From NCBI RefSeq assembly GCF_900119895.1, contig NZ_FQLR01000004.1:682001-746000 (forward strand): DNA of 64,000 nucleotides. Reading direction: 5' to 3'. Within the stretch, counting starts at the first letter, position 1. Every line of letters starts with the position of its first letter. The notes beneath the pieces are model-generated. The model saw only the letters and a program-made list of their open reading frames with translations, was not told the origin of the DNA and did not search any database. This document shows positions 26,305 through 34,699 of this stretch, piece after piece. Both the position numbers and the translations under genes were made by a program. The DNA is from Collinsella phocaeensis. GTDB taxonomy: Bacteria; Actinomycetota; Coriobacteriia; Coriobacteriales; Coriobacteriaceae.

Positions 26305-27924
26305 ATGACCATTTTTCAGGAAGTGCTGCTCGGTCTGATCGCCGTGTTCGGCTGGTGCGAGTACGTCGACGGCATCAACAAGTCGACCCGCCCCATCGTG
26401 ATGTGCACCCTGGTCGGCCTGGTGCTGGGCGACCTGTCCCAGGGCGTCATCATCGGCGGCACGCTCGAGCTCGCCACCATGGGTATGATGGGCATCGGCA
26501 TCTCGATCCCCATCAACATCACGATCGCGGGCGTCCTGGGCGCCGGCTTCGCCATCGCCGGCGGCCTGTCCGCCGAGGCCGCCGTCGCGCTCGCCATCCC
26601 CGTCGGCATCGTGTTCCGCCTGCTGGAGCATCTCGCCACCACCGGCTACGACCTGGTCGCCGCCAAGATGCTGTTCGATCATCCCGAGCGCAACACCCCG
26701 CAGCGCGTGACCAAGGCCTTCTGGCTGATCTTCGGCCTGTCATGCCTCTTCATGTTCCTGACGGTCTTCTTGAGCCTGCTCGTGGGCGCCGAGACGGTCG
26801 CTGCGGTCGCCAACGCCATCCCCGAGAACATCATGAACGCGATCGGCACCGGCACCAACCTGCTCGCCGCGCTCGGCTTCGCGATGCTGTTCAACCTCAC
26901 CCGCACGCCCAAGACCATGGCGTTCTTCTTCATCGGTTTCGCGCTCGCCTCGTATCTCGGCATGCCCACCATGGCGATCGCCATCCTGGGTGCTGCCGCG
27001 GCCGCGATCGCGTTCTTCTTCGGCGACGATCGCGCCGCCGCCGGCGCCGCCGAGGACGACATCCTCGATGATTTCGACGATCTGGATGACGAGCCCGCTG
27101 CGCTCCCCGCCGCGCGCGAGCACCTGCTCGGGAAGAAGGAGCTGTCCGCCATCTTCTTCAAGTCGTTCGGTCTCGAGGGGCCGTTCATCTACTCGCGCCT
27201 GCAGGCCATCGGCTGGTGCCGTTCGATGCTTCCCGCCATCGAGAAGCTCTATGACACCGACGAGGAGCGCTGCGCCGCCGTCAACCGCCATCTGGAGTTC
27301 TTCAACTCCAACCCCGAGTTCTCGACGTTCATCATGGGCATCTCCGCTTCCATGGAGGAGCAGAACGCCGTCGAGCAGGGCTTCGACACCGCGAGCATCA
27401 ACAACGTCAAGGCCGGTCTGATGGGCCCGCTCGCCGGCATCGGCGACAGCTTCTGGTGGGGCATCGTCAAGACGGTCGCCTCCGGCATCGGGTGCCAGTT
27501 CGCGATGCAGGGCAACGTGCTCGGCCCCATCCTGTTCCTGCTTGTCTTCAACATCCCGCACTGGGCCATCCGCTACATCCTGACGTTCAGGGGCTACGAA
27601 CTCGGCCATCGCGTGCTCGACATGATGGCGGAAAGCGACATCATCGAGAAGATCTCGCTGTGCGCGGGCATCCTCGGCATGATGGTGATCGGTGCCATGA
27701 CCTGCGACATGATCAGCGTGTCCACGCCGCTCGTCTTCAACATGGCCAACGGGGTGACGCTTGAGGTCCAGGCGGTCCTCGATGAGATCCTGCCCAATCT
27801 GCTGCCGCTGCTCACGATGCTCGGCGTCGCGGAGCTGCTCAAGCGCAAGGTGAAGGTCATCCCGCTCATCTTCGGCCTGCTCGCCTTCGGCATCGTGTTC
27901 AACCTGCTCGGAATCATCGCATAG
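26305..27924 (+). CDS. Fused PTS EIIC-EIID permease (mannose family)
   Basis: A 539-residue protein in which two normally separate membrane subunits are joined. Residues 1 to about 245 are EIIC (WCEYVDGINKSTRPIVMCTL then VGLVLGDLSQGVIIGGTLEL and LGAGFAIAGGLSAEAAVALA). Then comes an acidic linker with AEDDILDDFDDLDDEPA near 250-266. Residues from about 275 are EIID (KKELSAIFFKSFGLEGPFIY, GPLAGIGDSFWWGIVKTVAS, FNIPHWAIRYILTF). Together with EIIB it should import and phosphorylate a sugar or sugar-amine. GGAAAGGA lies 6 bp before the ATG at 26305. The fusion is the odd feature: the usual arrangement is separate manY and manZ genes. Confidence 0.9.
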   Translation: MTIFQEVLLGLIAVFGWCEYVDGINKSTRPIVMCTLVGLVLGDLSQGVIIGGTLELATMGMMGIGISIPINITIAGVLGAGFAIAGGLSAEAAVALAIPVGIVFRLLEHLATTGYDLVAAKMLFDHPERNTPQRVTKAFWLIFGLSCLFMFLTVFLSLLVGAETVAAVANAIPENIMNAIGTGTNLLAALGFAMLFNLTRTPKTMAFFFIGFALASYLGMPTMAIAILGAAAAAIAFFFGDDRAAAGAAEDDILDDFDDLDDEPAALPAAREHLLGKKELSAIFFKSFGLEGPFIYSRLQAIGWCRSMLPAIEKLYDTDEERCAAVNRHLEFFNSNPEFSTFIMGISASMEEQNAVEQGFDTASINNVKAGLMGPLAGIGDSFWWGIVKTVASGIGCQFAMQGNVLGPILFLLVFNIPHWAIRYILTFRGYELGHRVLDMMAESDIIEKISLCAGILGMMVIGAMTCDMISVSTPLVFNMANGVTLEVQAVLDEILPNLLPLLTMLGVAELLKRKVKVIPLIFGLLAFGIVFNLLGIIA

Positions 27925-27939
27925 GCGAGGGGAGACATC

Positions 27940-29001
27940 GTGAGAAGCATGTATACCTACATCGAGCGCACGCCCGACCTGTGCCGGAGGATCGCGGAGG
28001 GCGCCGACCGCGTGGCCGGCTTGGTGGAGCAGTTCACCGCCCGTCCCCGCACGCGTCTTCTGATCGTCGCATCGGGCTCCTCGTACAACATCGCGACGGC
28101 CGCCAAGCCGTACCTGCAGCGCGTGCTGGGCATCGAGGTCACCGTCACCTGGCCCATGAGCTACATCCTGTTCGATCACGCGCAGGCGGCGGGCATCTTC
28201 GTGCTCTGCATGTCGCAATCGGGCAAGAGCACGAACACCATCGAGGCCGTGCGCCGCGCCCGGGAGTGCGGCCAGGACGTCGCCGTGCTCACCTGCAACG
28301 GCAACGCCCCGATTCGCGAGGTGTGCGAGCACGTGTACGAGTACGGCAGCGGCGTGGAGGACTACTACGTCGCCAAGGGATTCCCCACGAGCTGCACGTT
28401 CCTGTTCGAGTTCGCCATCGCCGCCGCGCGTGCGCTTGGCACGGTCGACGGGGAGGAGGCCGAAGCCCTGCACGGCGAGCTGCTCGCCGCCATCGACGCC
28501 TCGCGCCCGCTGCTTGACGCCTCGCGCGCGTTCTTCGACCGCCATATGGGTCTGTTCGTGCGGGCGCGCCGCATCATGTGCGTCGGCATCGGCGCGGGCT
28601 ACGGCGTCGCCCTCGAGGGCGCGCTCAAGCTCAACGAGATGACCGGGATCGCCGCGAACGCCTACGAGATGGAGGAGTTCGTTCACGGCCCCACCTACGA
28701 GATCCGTAAGGACCACGTGATCATGCTGGTCGATCTGGGCGATGTGGGGCATGAGCGCATGGTGCAGCTCCACGACGCCTTGGCCGAGCTCACCGACCAC
28801 GTGTACGTGATCGACGCCACGGGGGCCTATACGGGCGAGCAGGTGTTCGAGCTCGGGAGCCCGGCTTCAGGCGATGTCGACGCGCTGCGCGCGGTCGTGC
28901 CGTTCCAGGTGCTCGCCGAGGGCATCTGCAGCGATCTGGACATGCTGAGCTACAACCTGAACAACTTCGACTTCGAGCAGAAGATGAAGACGAAGGCGTA
29001 G
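27940..29001 (+). CDS. SIS-domain sugar isomerase / deglycase
   Basis: A 353-residue protein with two SIS domains, resembling the glutamine-fructose-6-phosphate aminotransferase isomerase half and FrlB/GfrF-type deglycases. Seen: LLIVASGSSYNIATAAKPYL near residue 43, CMSQSGKSTNTIEAVRRARE near 88, the second SIS segment IMCVGIGAGYGVALEGALKL near 212, and EMEEFVHGPTYEIRKD with the catalytic-type Glu-His. It lacks the glutaminase domain. Position after a mannose-type PTS suggests that it cleaves or isomerises the phosphorylated import product, such as an amino-sugar or glycated amine. GGGGAGA lies just before the GTG at 27940; an in-frame ATG at 27949 is the alternative start. Confidence 0.85.
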   Translation: MRSMYTYIERTPDLCRRIAEGADRVAGLVEQFTARPRTRLLIVASGSSYNIATAAKPYLQRVLGIEVTVTWPMSYILFDHAQAAGIFVLCMSQSGKSTNTIEAVRRARECGQDVAVLTCNGNAPIREVCEHVYEYGSGVEDYYVAKGFPTSCTFLFEFAIAAARALGTVDGEEAEALHGELLAAIDASRPLLDASRAFFDRHMGLFVRARRIMCVGIGAGYGVALEGALKLNEMTGIAANAYEMEEFVHGPTYEIRKDHVIMLVDLGDVGHERMVQLHDALAELTDHVYVIDATGAYTGEQVFELGSPASGDVDALRAVVPFQVLAEGICSDLDMLSYNLNNFDFEQKMKTKA

Positions 29002-29034
29002 CCCGGTGATTTCCGGCGCGGAACCCCTCAGGGT

Positions 29035-29200
29035 CTCAGAAAGGGGACAGGCACCAAATTGAGGTCTAATTGAGGTCTCAAATTGAGGTCCTCGGCACAA
29101 GAGAAGCCCGGCTCCCGTGCAGACGGGGCCGGGCTTCTCTGCGTTGCTTTACTTCGGCTTCGGGCCGGGCGCTCAAATTGGTGCCTGTCCCTCAGCTGAG
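29035..29200. repeat. Second copy of the repeat cassette with terminator
   Basis: A block closely resembling 24580-24724. REP copies lie at 29035-29064 and, inverted, at 29172-29200. Two additional AATTGAGG partial copies lie between 29065 and 29088, and the interior holds the same CCCGTGCAGACGGG hairpin. It ends the PTS operon just as the other copy ends the YhgE operon. Confidence 0.75.
29101..29139 (+). terminator. Terminator after the PTS operon
   Basis: A 12-bp stem GAGAAGCCCGGC / GCCGGGCTTCTC around an inner CCCGTGCAGACGGG. It lies 100 bp after the SIS gene, inside the repeat cassette. Confidence 0.7.
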
Positions 29201-29741
29201 GGTGAAAAAAAGACGTTGAGTTCGAAGGGGCTCTTCGTCCTAGCGGCTGCGGGGCGCGAGCGCCTCGGACAGCCGCTCGAACGAATGCTGTAGGTTCTCC
29301 GACTGATCGGAGGAGCGGTGCGCGGGTGAGACGGGGAGGCCCATTCTCTGTGTCGGGGGGAAGGAGAAAAGGTCCGTACGCTTAGATGGCTGCGAAGTGG
29401 TGCGCGCGGCTGCTGCATGTTGGGATGTATGCATGCCGGCCTCCTCGCTCGTCCGCTCTGGCGCGCGACCTGAATGGCTGCTGTGGTGGTCGCGCTGACT
29501 GCATTATGCGCCCCCTCGCGCCGCGATACGTCTTAAGAGCTGCTTAACAGGCTTTGATGAATGCATGTCGTCGCAGGTCAGAGGCCATTTCTTGTCGTTT
29601 GAGGCGCGAAGGGGGCAAGCAGAGCTTAAGGTATGCCTAAGTATGGCGTGTGCAGCCTGTGGGCGAAGGCGCCCGCCGCGCGCCGTCCGGAAGGGCGGTG
29701 ACGCGATGGGGGCCGACGCCCCGCAGGGGGCCGCGCCCGCC
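29201..29741. other. Non-coding stretch
   Basis: About 540 bp between the PTS operon and the convergent NUDIX-Vsr gene. No gene, terminator with a T-run or repeat was recognised. The long forward open frame that begins here is antisense shadow of the NUDIX-Vsr gene. Confidence 0.5.
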
Positions 29742-30761
29742 TCAGTGCTTCCCGGCGTCCCGCACGATCTGGACGACCTCCGCCATGCGAGCGTCGATGC
29801 GGTCGCGCTTGAGCTCGCATTCCCAGATGACGATCGGCGTCCAGCCCATCGCCTTCAGGTCGTCGAGGGCGCGCCGGTCCCGCTCCACGTTGCGGCGGAA
29901 CTTCGCCTCCCAGAACTCCACGTTGCGCTTCGGGACGCTGGGGTTGCAGTGCGGGCAGCGGTGCCAGAAGCAGCCGTTGACGAAGATGGCCACGCGGCGC
30001 CCGGGAAACGCGATGTCGGGCCTGCCGGGCGCCTTGCTCCACTGGAGCCGGTAGCCGGTGAGGCCCGCATCGCGCAGCGCGCGCCGCACGAGCATCTCGG
30101 GCTTGGTGTCGGCGCGCCTGTTGCCCTTCATCGAGCGCTTGATGGCCGCCCGCCGCCGGACGAGTTCGACTTCGCTATCCGTGAGCGCCGTTGTGTCCAC
30201 GCCGGCGAGCAGGTCGGCCGGGCGCTTGCGGGATCGCTTGGCGCTCCTGCGCCTTTTTCCCGAAGCCTTCGATCGGGAGGCCTGATGCCTCGCGACGTCG
30301 CGCTCGCCTGCTGCCGTCTCGTCCCCGTCAGCCGCGTCGGCCTCTGCGCTTCCCGCGCTTGCCGCAAGGGTGTGCACGAGGTCGACATCCGCCGGCATCC
30401 AGGCGAGCTCATCGAGCTCGCCTCGCCGCACCCAGCGGATGTCCTGCTGCCGATCGCGCGCCTCGGGCGTTGCGAGGGCGTCCTCATCGCTCAGACGGCA
30501 GAAGAAGCACTCCATCGAGAGATGGAAGTCGGGATAGTCGTATTCCACGGTGTAGAAGGCCTGCATGCTCGTTACAGTGAGACCGAGCTCCTCGAGAAGC
30601 TCGCGCCGGCAGGCGTCCTCGGCGGTCTCGCCGCGCTCGACCTTGCCGCCCGGGAACTCCCAGAGCCCTGCCATCTCGCCGTATCCGCGCTGCACGGCGA
30701 GCAGCTCCTCGCCCGAATTGCCGCGTCGGATGATGCCGGCGGCCACATGAATGGTTTTCAC
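29742..30761 (-). CDS. NUDIX hydrolase (MutT-like) fused to a Vsr-type endonuclease
   Basis: A 339-residue two-domain protein. Residues 1 to about 145 are a MutT-like NUDIX domain: HVAAGIIRRG, then the Nudix box G-x5-E-x7-RELLEELGL at about 39-61, typical of enzymes that hydrolyse oxidised dNTPs. A very basic linker with SGKRRRSAKRSRKRP follows. Residues from about 205 are a Vsr very-short-patch repair endonuclease: GNRRADTKPEMLVRRALRDA, GRPDIAFPGRRVAIFVNG with the catalytic Asp, CFWHRCPHC with the metal-binding His and Cys, and a final GWTPIVIWECEL. Both domains look intact. The GTG at 30761 is chosen because it begins the NUDIX domain; upstream in-frame sequence is not conserved-looking. 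Known Vsr proteins cut at T:G mismatches from deaminated methylcytosine; no cytosine methylase gene lies nearby. Confidence 0.9.
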   Translation of the reverse strand: MKTIHVAAGIIRRGNSGEELLAVQRGYGEMAGLWEFPGGKVERGETAEDACRRELLEELGLTVTSMQAFYTVEYDYPDFHLSMECFFCRLSDEDALATPEARDRQQDIRWVRRGELDELAWMPADVDLVHTLAASAGSAEADAADGDETAAGERDVARHQASRSKASGKRRRSAKRSRKRPADLLAGVDTTALTDSEVELVRRRAAIKRSMKGNRRADTKPEMLVRRALRDAGLTGYRLQWSKAPGRPDIAFPGRRVAIFVNGCFWHRCPHCNPSVPKRNVEFWEAKFRRNVERDRRALDDLKAMGWTPIVIWECELKRDRIDARMAEVVQIVRDAGKH

Positions 30762-31074
30762 GCCCGTTTTCGACCTTTCCCGTAGGTGAACCGTCCACCA
30801 GTGTACGCACGACGCCCGCCCGCGACAAACCATGTTCCCTGGGTCCGAGTTGTCGGCCCCAATGGCTGGCCAGGCCGTACCCCTCTGGACGGGCCGCCGA
30901 CTTCCGCCCCAATGGCTGCGCGCCCTTGTCGCGAGCAGCTCGTCCCCGGTACCCCGGCCCTTGGCCCTCTTAAGACCTTGCTAACCAACCTTACAAAAGC
31001 GCAAGGACGGTGTAAGGCAAATCGATGGCAGCCAAAAGCGGCTCCTGAGACTATACGGTCAGGAGGTGATTGCC
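30762..31074. other. Divergent intergenic region, NUDIX-Vsr / small membrane peptide
   Basis: About 310 bp that must carry the promoter of the NUDIX-Vsr gene on one strand and of the small membrane protein and ABC genes on the other. The stretch at 30965-31030 (CTTGCTAACC, ACAAAAGCGC, AAGGACGGTGTAAGG) is AT-richer and the best place for the forward promoter. No dyad operator was recognised. Confidence 0.4.
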
Positions 31075-31248
31075 ATGAAGGCAACGAATGAGTACATGGA
31101 TGGACGTCGACTGGGATACAGCCCGTACGACGTCGCACCGGAGCAGTCCGGGGCGGGCATGAGCGCGGTCGAGATGTTGCTCTCCCTGTTCATCATGGCC
31201 GCGCTGTCGATCGGCATGATCTGGCTCCTGTCGACGTGCAAGCACTGA
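31075..31248 (+). CDS. Small single-pass membrane protein (57 residues)
   Basis: A short gene with an unusually good ribosome binding site, AGGAGGT at 31061-31067, 7 bp before the ATG. The product has a charged, hydrophilic N-terminal half (MKATNEYMDGRRLGYSPYD) and one C-terminal membrane helix, SAVEMLLSLFIMAALSIGMI. It ends Leu-Leu-Ser-Thr-Cys-Lys-His. The BceAB-like ABC transporter starts 62 bp downstream on the same strand. It may be a regulator or accessory subunit of that transporter, or an unrelated small membrane protein. No family is recognised. Confidence 0.7.
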   Translation: MKATNEYMDGRRLGYSPYDVAPEQSGAGMSAVEMLLSLFIMAALSIGMIWLLSTCKH

Positions 31249-31310
31249 TCGCGCGTCGTCGGATTTCGGCATACTGCAATAGGGACACCCTGAAGAGAAA
31301 CGAGACGAAC

Positions 31311-32216
31311 ATGAACGAAGCATCCCCGATCAACCCCATGGTCGCAGCGAGCGGCCGCCAGGTGGCGGCCGCCCATGCGCGCCCCGCGTCCGATGTGCCC
31401 GCGACCGGTCCGGTCCGCACGGGCGGCGCGGCGGTCGGCAGCGCCATCGGCACGCCCGTCCTGGAGGTCGTGCACCTCGAGAAGGTCTACGGCGCCCGGG
31501 GCAACGTGACGCGCGCCCTGGAGGACGTCTCCTTTACCGTGAGCAGAGGCGAGTTCGTCGGCATCATGGGCGCGTCGGGCTCCGGCAAGTCGACGCTCCT
31601 CAACTGCGTCTCCACGATCGACTCCGCCACGAGCGGAAGCGTGGTCGTGAACGGTGCGGACGTCACGCGCATGAAGGCCGCCAAGCTCGCGAAGTTCCGC
31701 CGCGAGCAGCTGGGCTTCATCTTCCAGGATTCCAACCTGCTGGACACGCTCACGGCTCGCGAGAACATCGCCCTGCCGCTCACGATCGCCCGCGTCCCTG
31801 CGCGCGAGGTGTCGGTGCGCGTCGAGGACGTCGCGATGCGCCTCAACATCTCGGCGGTGCTCGACAAGTACCCGTACCAGATGTCCGGCGGCCAGCAGCA
31901 GCGCGTCGCCGCTGCGCGCGCGCTGGTGACCGACCCGGCGCTCATCATGGCCGACGAGCCCACCGGCGCGCTCGACTCCAAGAACGCCCGCCTGCTGCTC
32001 GAGAGCTTCGAGACCATGAACCGTCAGTACCAGGCGACGGTGCTCATGGTCACGCACGACAGCTTCGCCGCCAGCTACACCAATCGCGTGCTCTTCATCC
32101 GCGACGGCAAGATCTTCACCGAGCTGCGCCGCGGCGACAGCCCGCGCCGCGCGTTTTTCGACCGCATCATGGAGGTCGTCGCGATGATGGGTGGGGAGGG
32201 CTCCGATGCTCTGTAA
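31311..32216 (+). CDS. ABC transporter ATP-binding protein (BceA/MacB-like)
   Basis: A 301-residue ATPase of the MacB/BceA group, partner of the FtsX-type permease that follows. Seen: Walker A GASGSGKST (about residue 89), Q-loop FIFQDSNLLDTLTAREN, signature MSGGQQQRVAAARAL, Walker B ALIMADEPTGALDSKN and the His switch VTHDSFAASY. The first 50 or so residues are an Ala/Pro-rich extension absent from typical BceA proteins. The stop overlaps the permease start (ATGCTCTGTAA), showing translational coupling. BceAB systems export or remove cell-wall-active peptides and are often run by a neighbouring BceRS two-component system, which is not seen here. Confidence 0.92.
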   Translation: MNEASPINPMVAASGRQVAAAHARPASDVPATGPVRTGGAAVGSAIGTPVLEVVHLEKVYGARGNVTRALEDVSFTVSRGEFVGIMGASGSGKSTLLNCVSTIDSATSGSVVVNGADVTRMKAAKLAKFRREQLGFIFQDSNLLDTLTARENIALPLTIARVPAREVSVRVEDVAMRLNISAVLDKYPYQMSGGQQQRVAAARALVTDPALIMADEPTGALDSKNARLLLESFETMNRQYQATVLMVTHDSFAASYTNRVLFIRDGKIFTELRRGDSPRRAFFDRIMEVVAMMGGEGSDAL

Positions 32217-34410
32217 GCTCGCATGGGGCAACGTGCGCCGGGCGGGCAAGGACTACCTCGTCTACCTGCTCACGCTCACGTTGGCCGTCACGGTCTTCTA
32301 TGCCTTCAACACCATCTCGGTCCAGGCGGGCATCGTCCTGGAGGAGGAGGGCCTGCCTGAGCTGCTCGGCGGCATCATGAGCGGCCTCACGATGTTCCTC
32401 GCCGTGGTCATGGGATTTCTCATGGTGTACGCCAACGGCTTCATCATGAAGCGCCGTAAGAAGGAGTTCGGTCTCTACCAGGTGCTCGGAATGAGCCGCG
32501 GGCAGGTCTCGCGCATCATGGCGCTCGAGACGGCAATCGTTTCCGGTGCGGCGCTCGTCTTGGGCATCGCGGCGGGCGTGGGCATCTCCCAGCTCATGAC
32601 GTTCTTCACGGCGTCGCTCTTCAAAACGCAGATCCGCGACTTCCATTTCTTCTTCTCGACCCAGGCGCTGATGCTCACAGTGGGCTGCTTGGTCGCCATC
32701 TTCCTGGTGACGCTCGTCTTCAACTTGGGCGTGGTGCGCCGCGCGAAGGTGATCGACCTTATGAGCGCGAGCCGCAAGAACGAATCGATCAAGACGCGCA
32801 ACCCCATCGTCTCCGCCGCGCTCTTCGTCCTCGGGGTCGCGATGATCGGCATCGCGTACTACCGCCTGCTGCGCGACGGGCTGCCCGTCGACGCCGCGCC
32901 GAGCGAGTATGATGCCGCCTTCGCCCAGTTCGCGATAACCACGGGCATCGTGGTCGCCGGCACCATCCTGTTCTTCTTCGGCCTGTCGGGCTCGCTGCTC
33001 AGGGCTCTTCAGAGCATGCGCAGCCTGTACTGGCGCGGCCTCAATATGTTCACCATGCGCCAGCTCGCGGCCAAGGTGAACACCGTGAGCTTCTCCATGG
33101 CCGTCATCTCGATGATTCTGTTCCTGGCGATAACGAGCGTGACGGGCGGCATGTCCATCGCCAACGTGATGAACACGAGCGTGGAGCGCAGCGTCATCGC
33201 CGACTACTCGCGCGCCGTCATCTACTACGGGCAGGATATGTTGAACGAGCCCGGCTTGGCGCAGGAGCGCGAGCAGGAGGGCTATCCCGTGGCGAAGCTT
33301 CCGGAGCAGCCCGTCGATATCCTGGTCGAGAGCGCCAAGAACACGGTCGACCCGCACGGGGATGCCGCGCGTCCCTTCGACCTTGCGAGCATCTTGGGCA
33401 AGCACGTGCAGATCGACGTGTACGACTCACGTCCCGTGGGCGAGGAACTGCCGTCGGTGAGCCTCAACGTTCTGGCCGATGCGGTGGACATGCCCCTTCC
33501 CAAGGGCACGAACTCGAGTGATGCGAACATGATGGGCCTTATGGTGACAAGCGAGAGCGCCTATAACCGCTATCTCGACTTCCGTGGCATGGACCGTATC
33601 GACCTGGGGGAGGACGGCTACCTCATCTTGAGCGACCTGGGAGAGTCGGTGAACAAGATCTACGACGCCGACCTGAGCCGAGGCGTGACGATCGAGCTCG
33701 GCGGCCGCACGCTGCGGCCCGCCGCCGAGAGCGTGAACGCCGATGCGAGCTCGCTGTTCAACTCCTCGATGGGGTCCAACTCGGGCACCGTCGTCGTGCC
33801 GGACGAGGTGCTCGACGCGCAGCCGCTGCCGCTCTACGCGAGCTATTTCCTGGGCGATTACAAACCCGGCCTTTCTTATGAGGAGACGGAAGGGTATGTG
33901 CGCCAGGACCGCAGCTGGGGCGACATCCTCAACGCGGACGGCACCGAGAGCGCCATCTGGGGCATGGAGGCCACGCGCGACCAGAGCTACGAGTCGACGA
34001 ACTCCATGAACGGCCTCATCAGCTACCTGGCGATCTACATTGGCTTCGTGCTGGTGGTTGCCTGCGCGGCGATCCTCACGATCCAGCAGCTGTCGGCCGT
34101 GGCCGATTCCGGCAAGAACTACCGCATCCTGTCGGAGCTGGGCACCTCGAGGCGCGAGATCATGCGCTCCGTGCTGGCCCAGCAGGCGGTGTTCTTCATC
34201 TTCCCGCTGGTGATGGGCGTGGCTCATGCGCTTGTGGCGCTGAAGGTGGTCATCGACATCGTCGCGCTGTTCGGCGGCTTGTCGATCGGCGGCACAGTGG
34301 GCGTGACCTGCGCGATCTTCCTGCTGTGCTACGGAGGGTACTTCCTGGTCACCTTCCTCATGAGCAAAGGCATGGTGGACGACGCCATCCGCGCCCGTCA
34401 CGGCCATTAG
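32206..34410 (+). CDS. FtsX-like ABC transporter permease (BceB-like)
   Basis: A 734-residue permease of the BceB type. About ten predicted membrane segments are interrupted by a large extracellular domain of roughly 250 residues between the seventh and eighth segments (about residues 345-595), the region that in BceB contacts peptide antibiotics and the sensor kinase. Seen: KDYLVYLLTLTLAVTVFYAF at the N-terminus, FLMVYANGFIMKRRKKEFGL then YQVLGMSRGQ (the FtsX coupling-helix region) and YRILSELGTSRREIMRSVLA near the C-terminal FtsX unit. GGGGAGGG lies 6 bp before the ATG at 32206. A terminator follows 25 bp after the stop. Confidence 0.9.
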   Translation: MLCKLAWGNVRRAGKDYLVYLLTLTLAVTVFYAFNTISVQAGIVLEEEGLPELLGGIMSGLTMFLAVVMGFLMVYANGFIMKRRKKEFGLYQVLGMSRGQVSRIMALETAIVSGAALVLGIAAGVGISQLMTFFTASLFKTQIRDFHFFFSTQALMLTVGCLVAIFLVTLVFNLGVVRRAKVIDLMSASRKNESIKTRNPIVSAALFVLGVAMIGIAYYRLLRDGLPVDAAPSEYDAAFAQFAITTGIVVAGTILFFFGLSGSLLRALQSMRSLYWRGLNMFTMRQLAAKVNTVSFSMAVISMILFLAITSVTGGMSIANVMNTSVERSVIADYSRAVIYYGQDMLNEPGLAQEREQEGYPVAKLPEQPVDILVESAKNTVDPHGDAARPFDLASILGKHVQIDVYDSRPVGEELPSVSLNVLADAVDMPLPKGTNSSDANMMGLMVTSESAYNRYLDFRGMDRIDLGEDGYLILSDLGESVNKIYDADLSRGVTIELGGRTLRPAAESVNADASSLFNSSMGSNSGTVVVPDEVLDAQPLPLYASYFLGDYKPGLSYEETEGYVRQDRSWGDILNADGTESAIWGMEATRDQSYESTNSMNGLISYLAIYIGFVLVVACAAILTIQQLSAVADSGKNYRILSELGTSRREIMRSVLAQQAVFFIFPLVMGVAHALVALKVVIDIVALFGGLSIGGTVGVTCAIFLLCYGGYFLVTFLMSKGMVDDAIRARHGH

Positions 34411-34434
34411 GGCCGGCGCGCAGAGGAAGCTTTT

Positions 34435-34461
34435 CGGGGCGGACCGCACGGGTCCGCCCCG
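34435..34461 (+). terminator. Terminator after the BceAB-like operon
   Basis: A perfect 11-bp stem CGGGGCGGACC / GGTCCGCCCCG with a 5-base loop, followed by TTTCGTCTC. It starts 25 bp after the permease stop. Confidence 0.8.
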
Positions 34462-34469
34462 TTTCGTCT

Positions 34470-34529
34470 CTCAAAAAGGGGGCAGGCACCAAATTGAGAC
34501 TCAAAAAGGGGGCAGGCACCAAATTGAGG
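34470..34529 (+). repeat. Two tandem REP-like repeats
   Basis: Two direct copies of CTCAAAAAGGGGGCAGGCACC plus AAATTGAG, spaced exactly 30 bp, right after the terminator. Both carry a G in place of A in the usual GGGGACAGG core, so one was copied from the other. Confidence 0.85.
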
Positions 34530-34699
34530 ACCGCTCGCCTGCGCGTCCGCTTGCCGGCGCTGTCGCATCACGGGTCGCCGCGCCCGATCCGCCGCGGCGT
34601 CCGGCTGCTTGGGGTACGATGGTTCGACCGGCGGCTGCGTCCTACGACCAGGAACCTCGCGAGCGCTCCTGTCGGCACAAGAGGGAGGGGAGAGCACCG

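Noticed and set aside
26740-28800. A minus-strand open frame opposite the EIIC-IID and SIS genes.
   Set aside because: It spans two well-recognised forward genes and their boundary, which a real gene would not do without its own signals.
29565-30785. A forward open frame of about 400 codons opposite the NUDIX-Vsr gene.
   Set aside because: The minus-strand reading gives two complete catalytic domains, while the forward one gives none.
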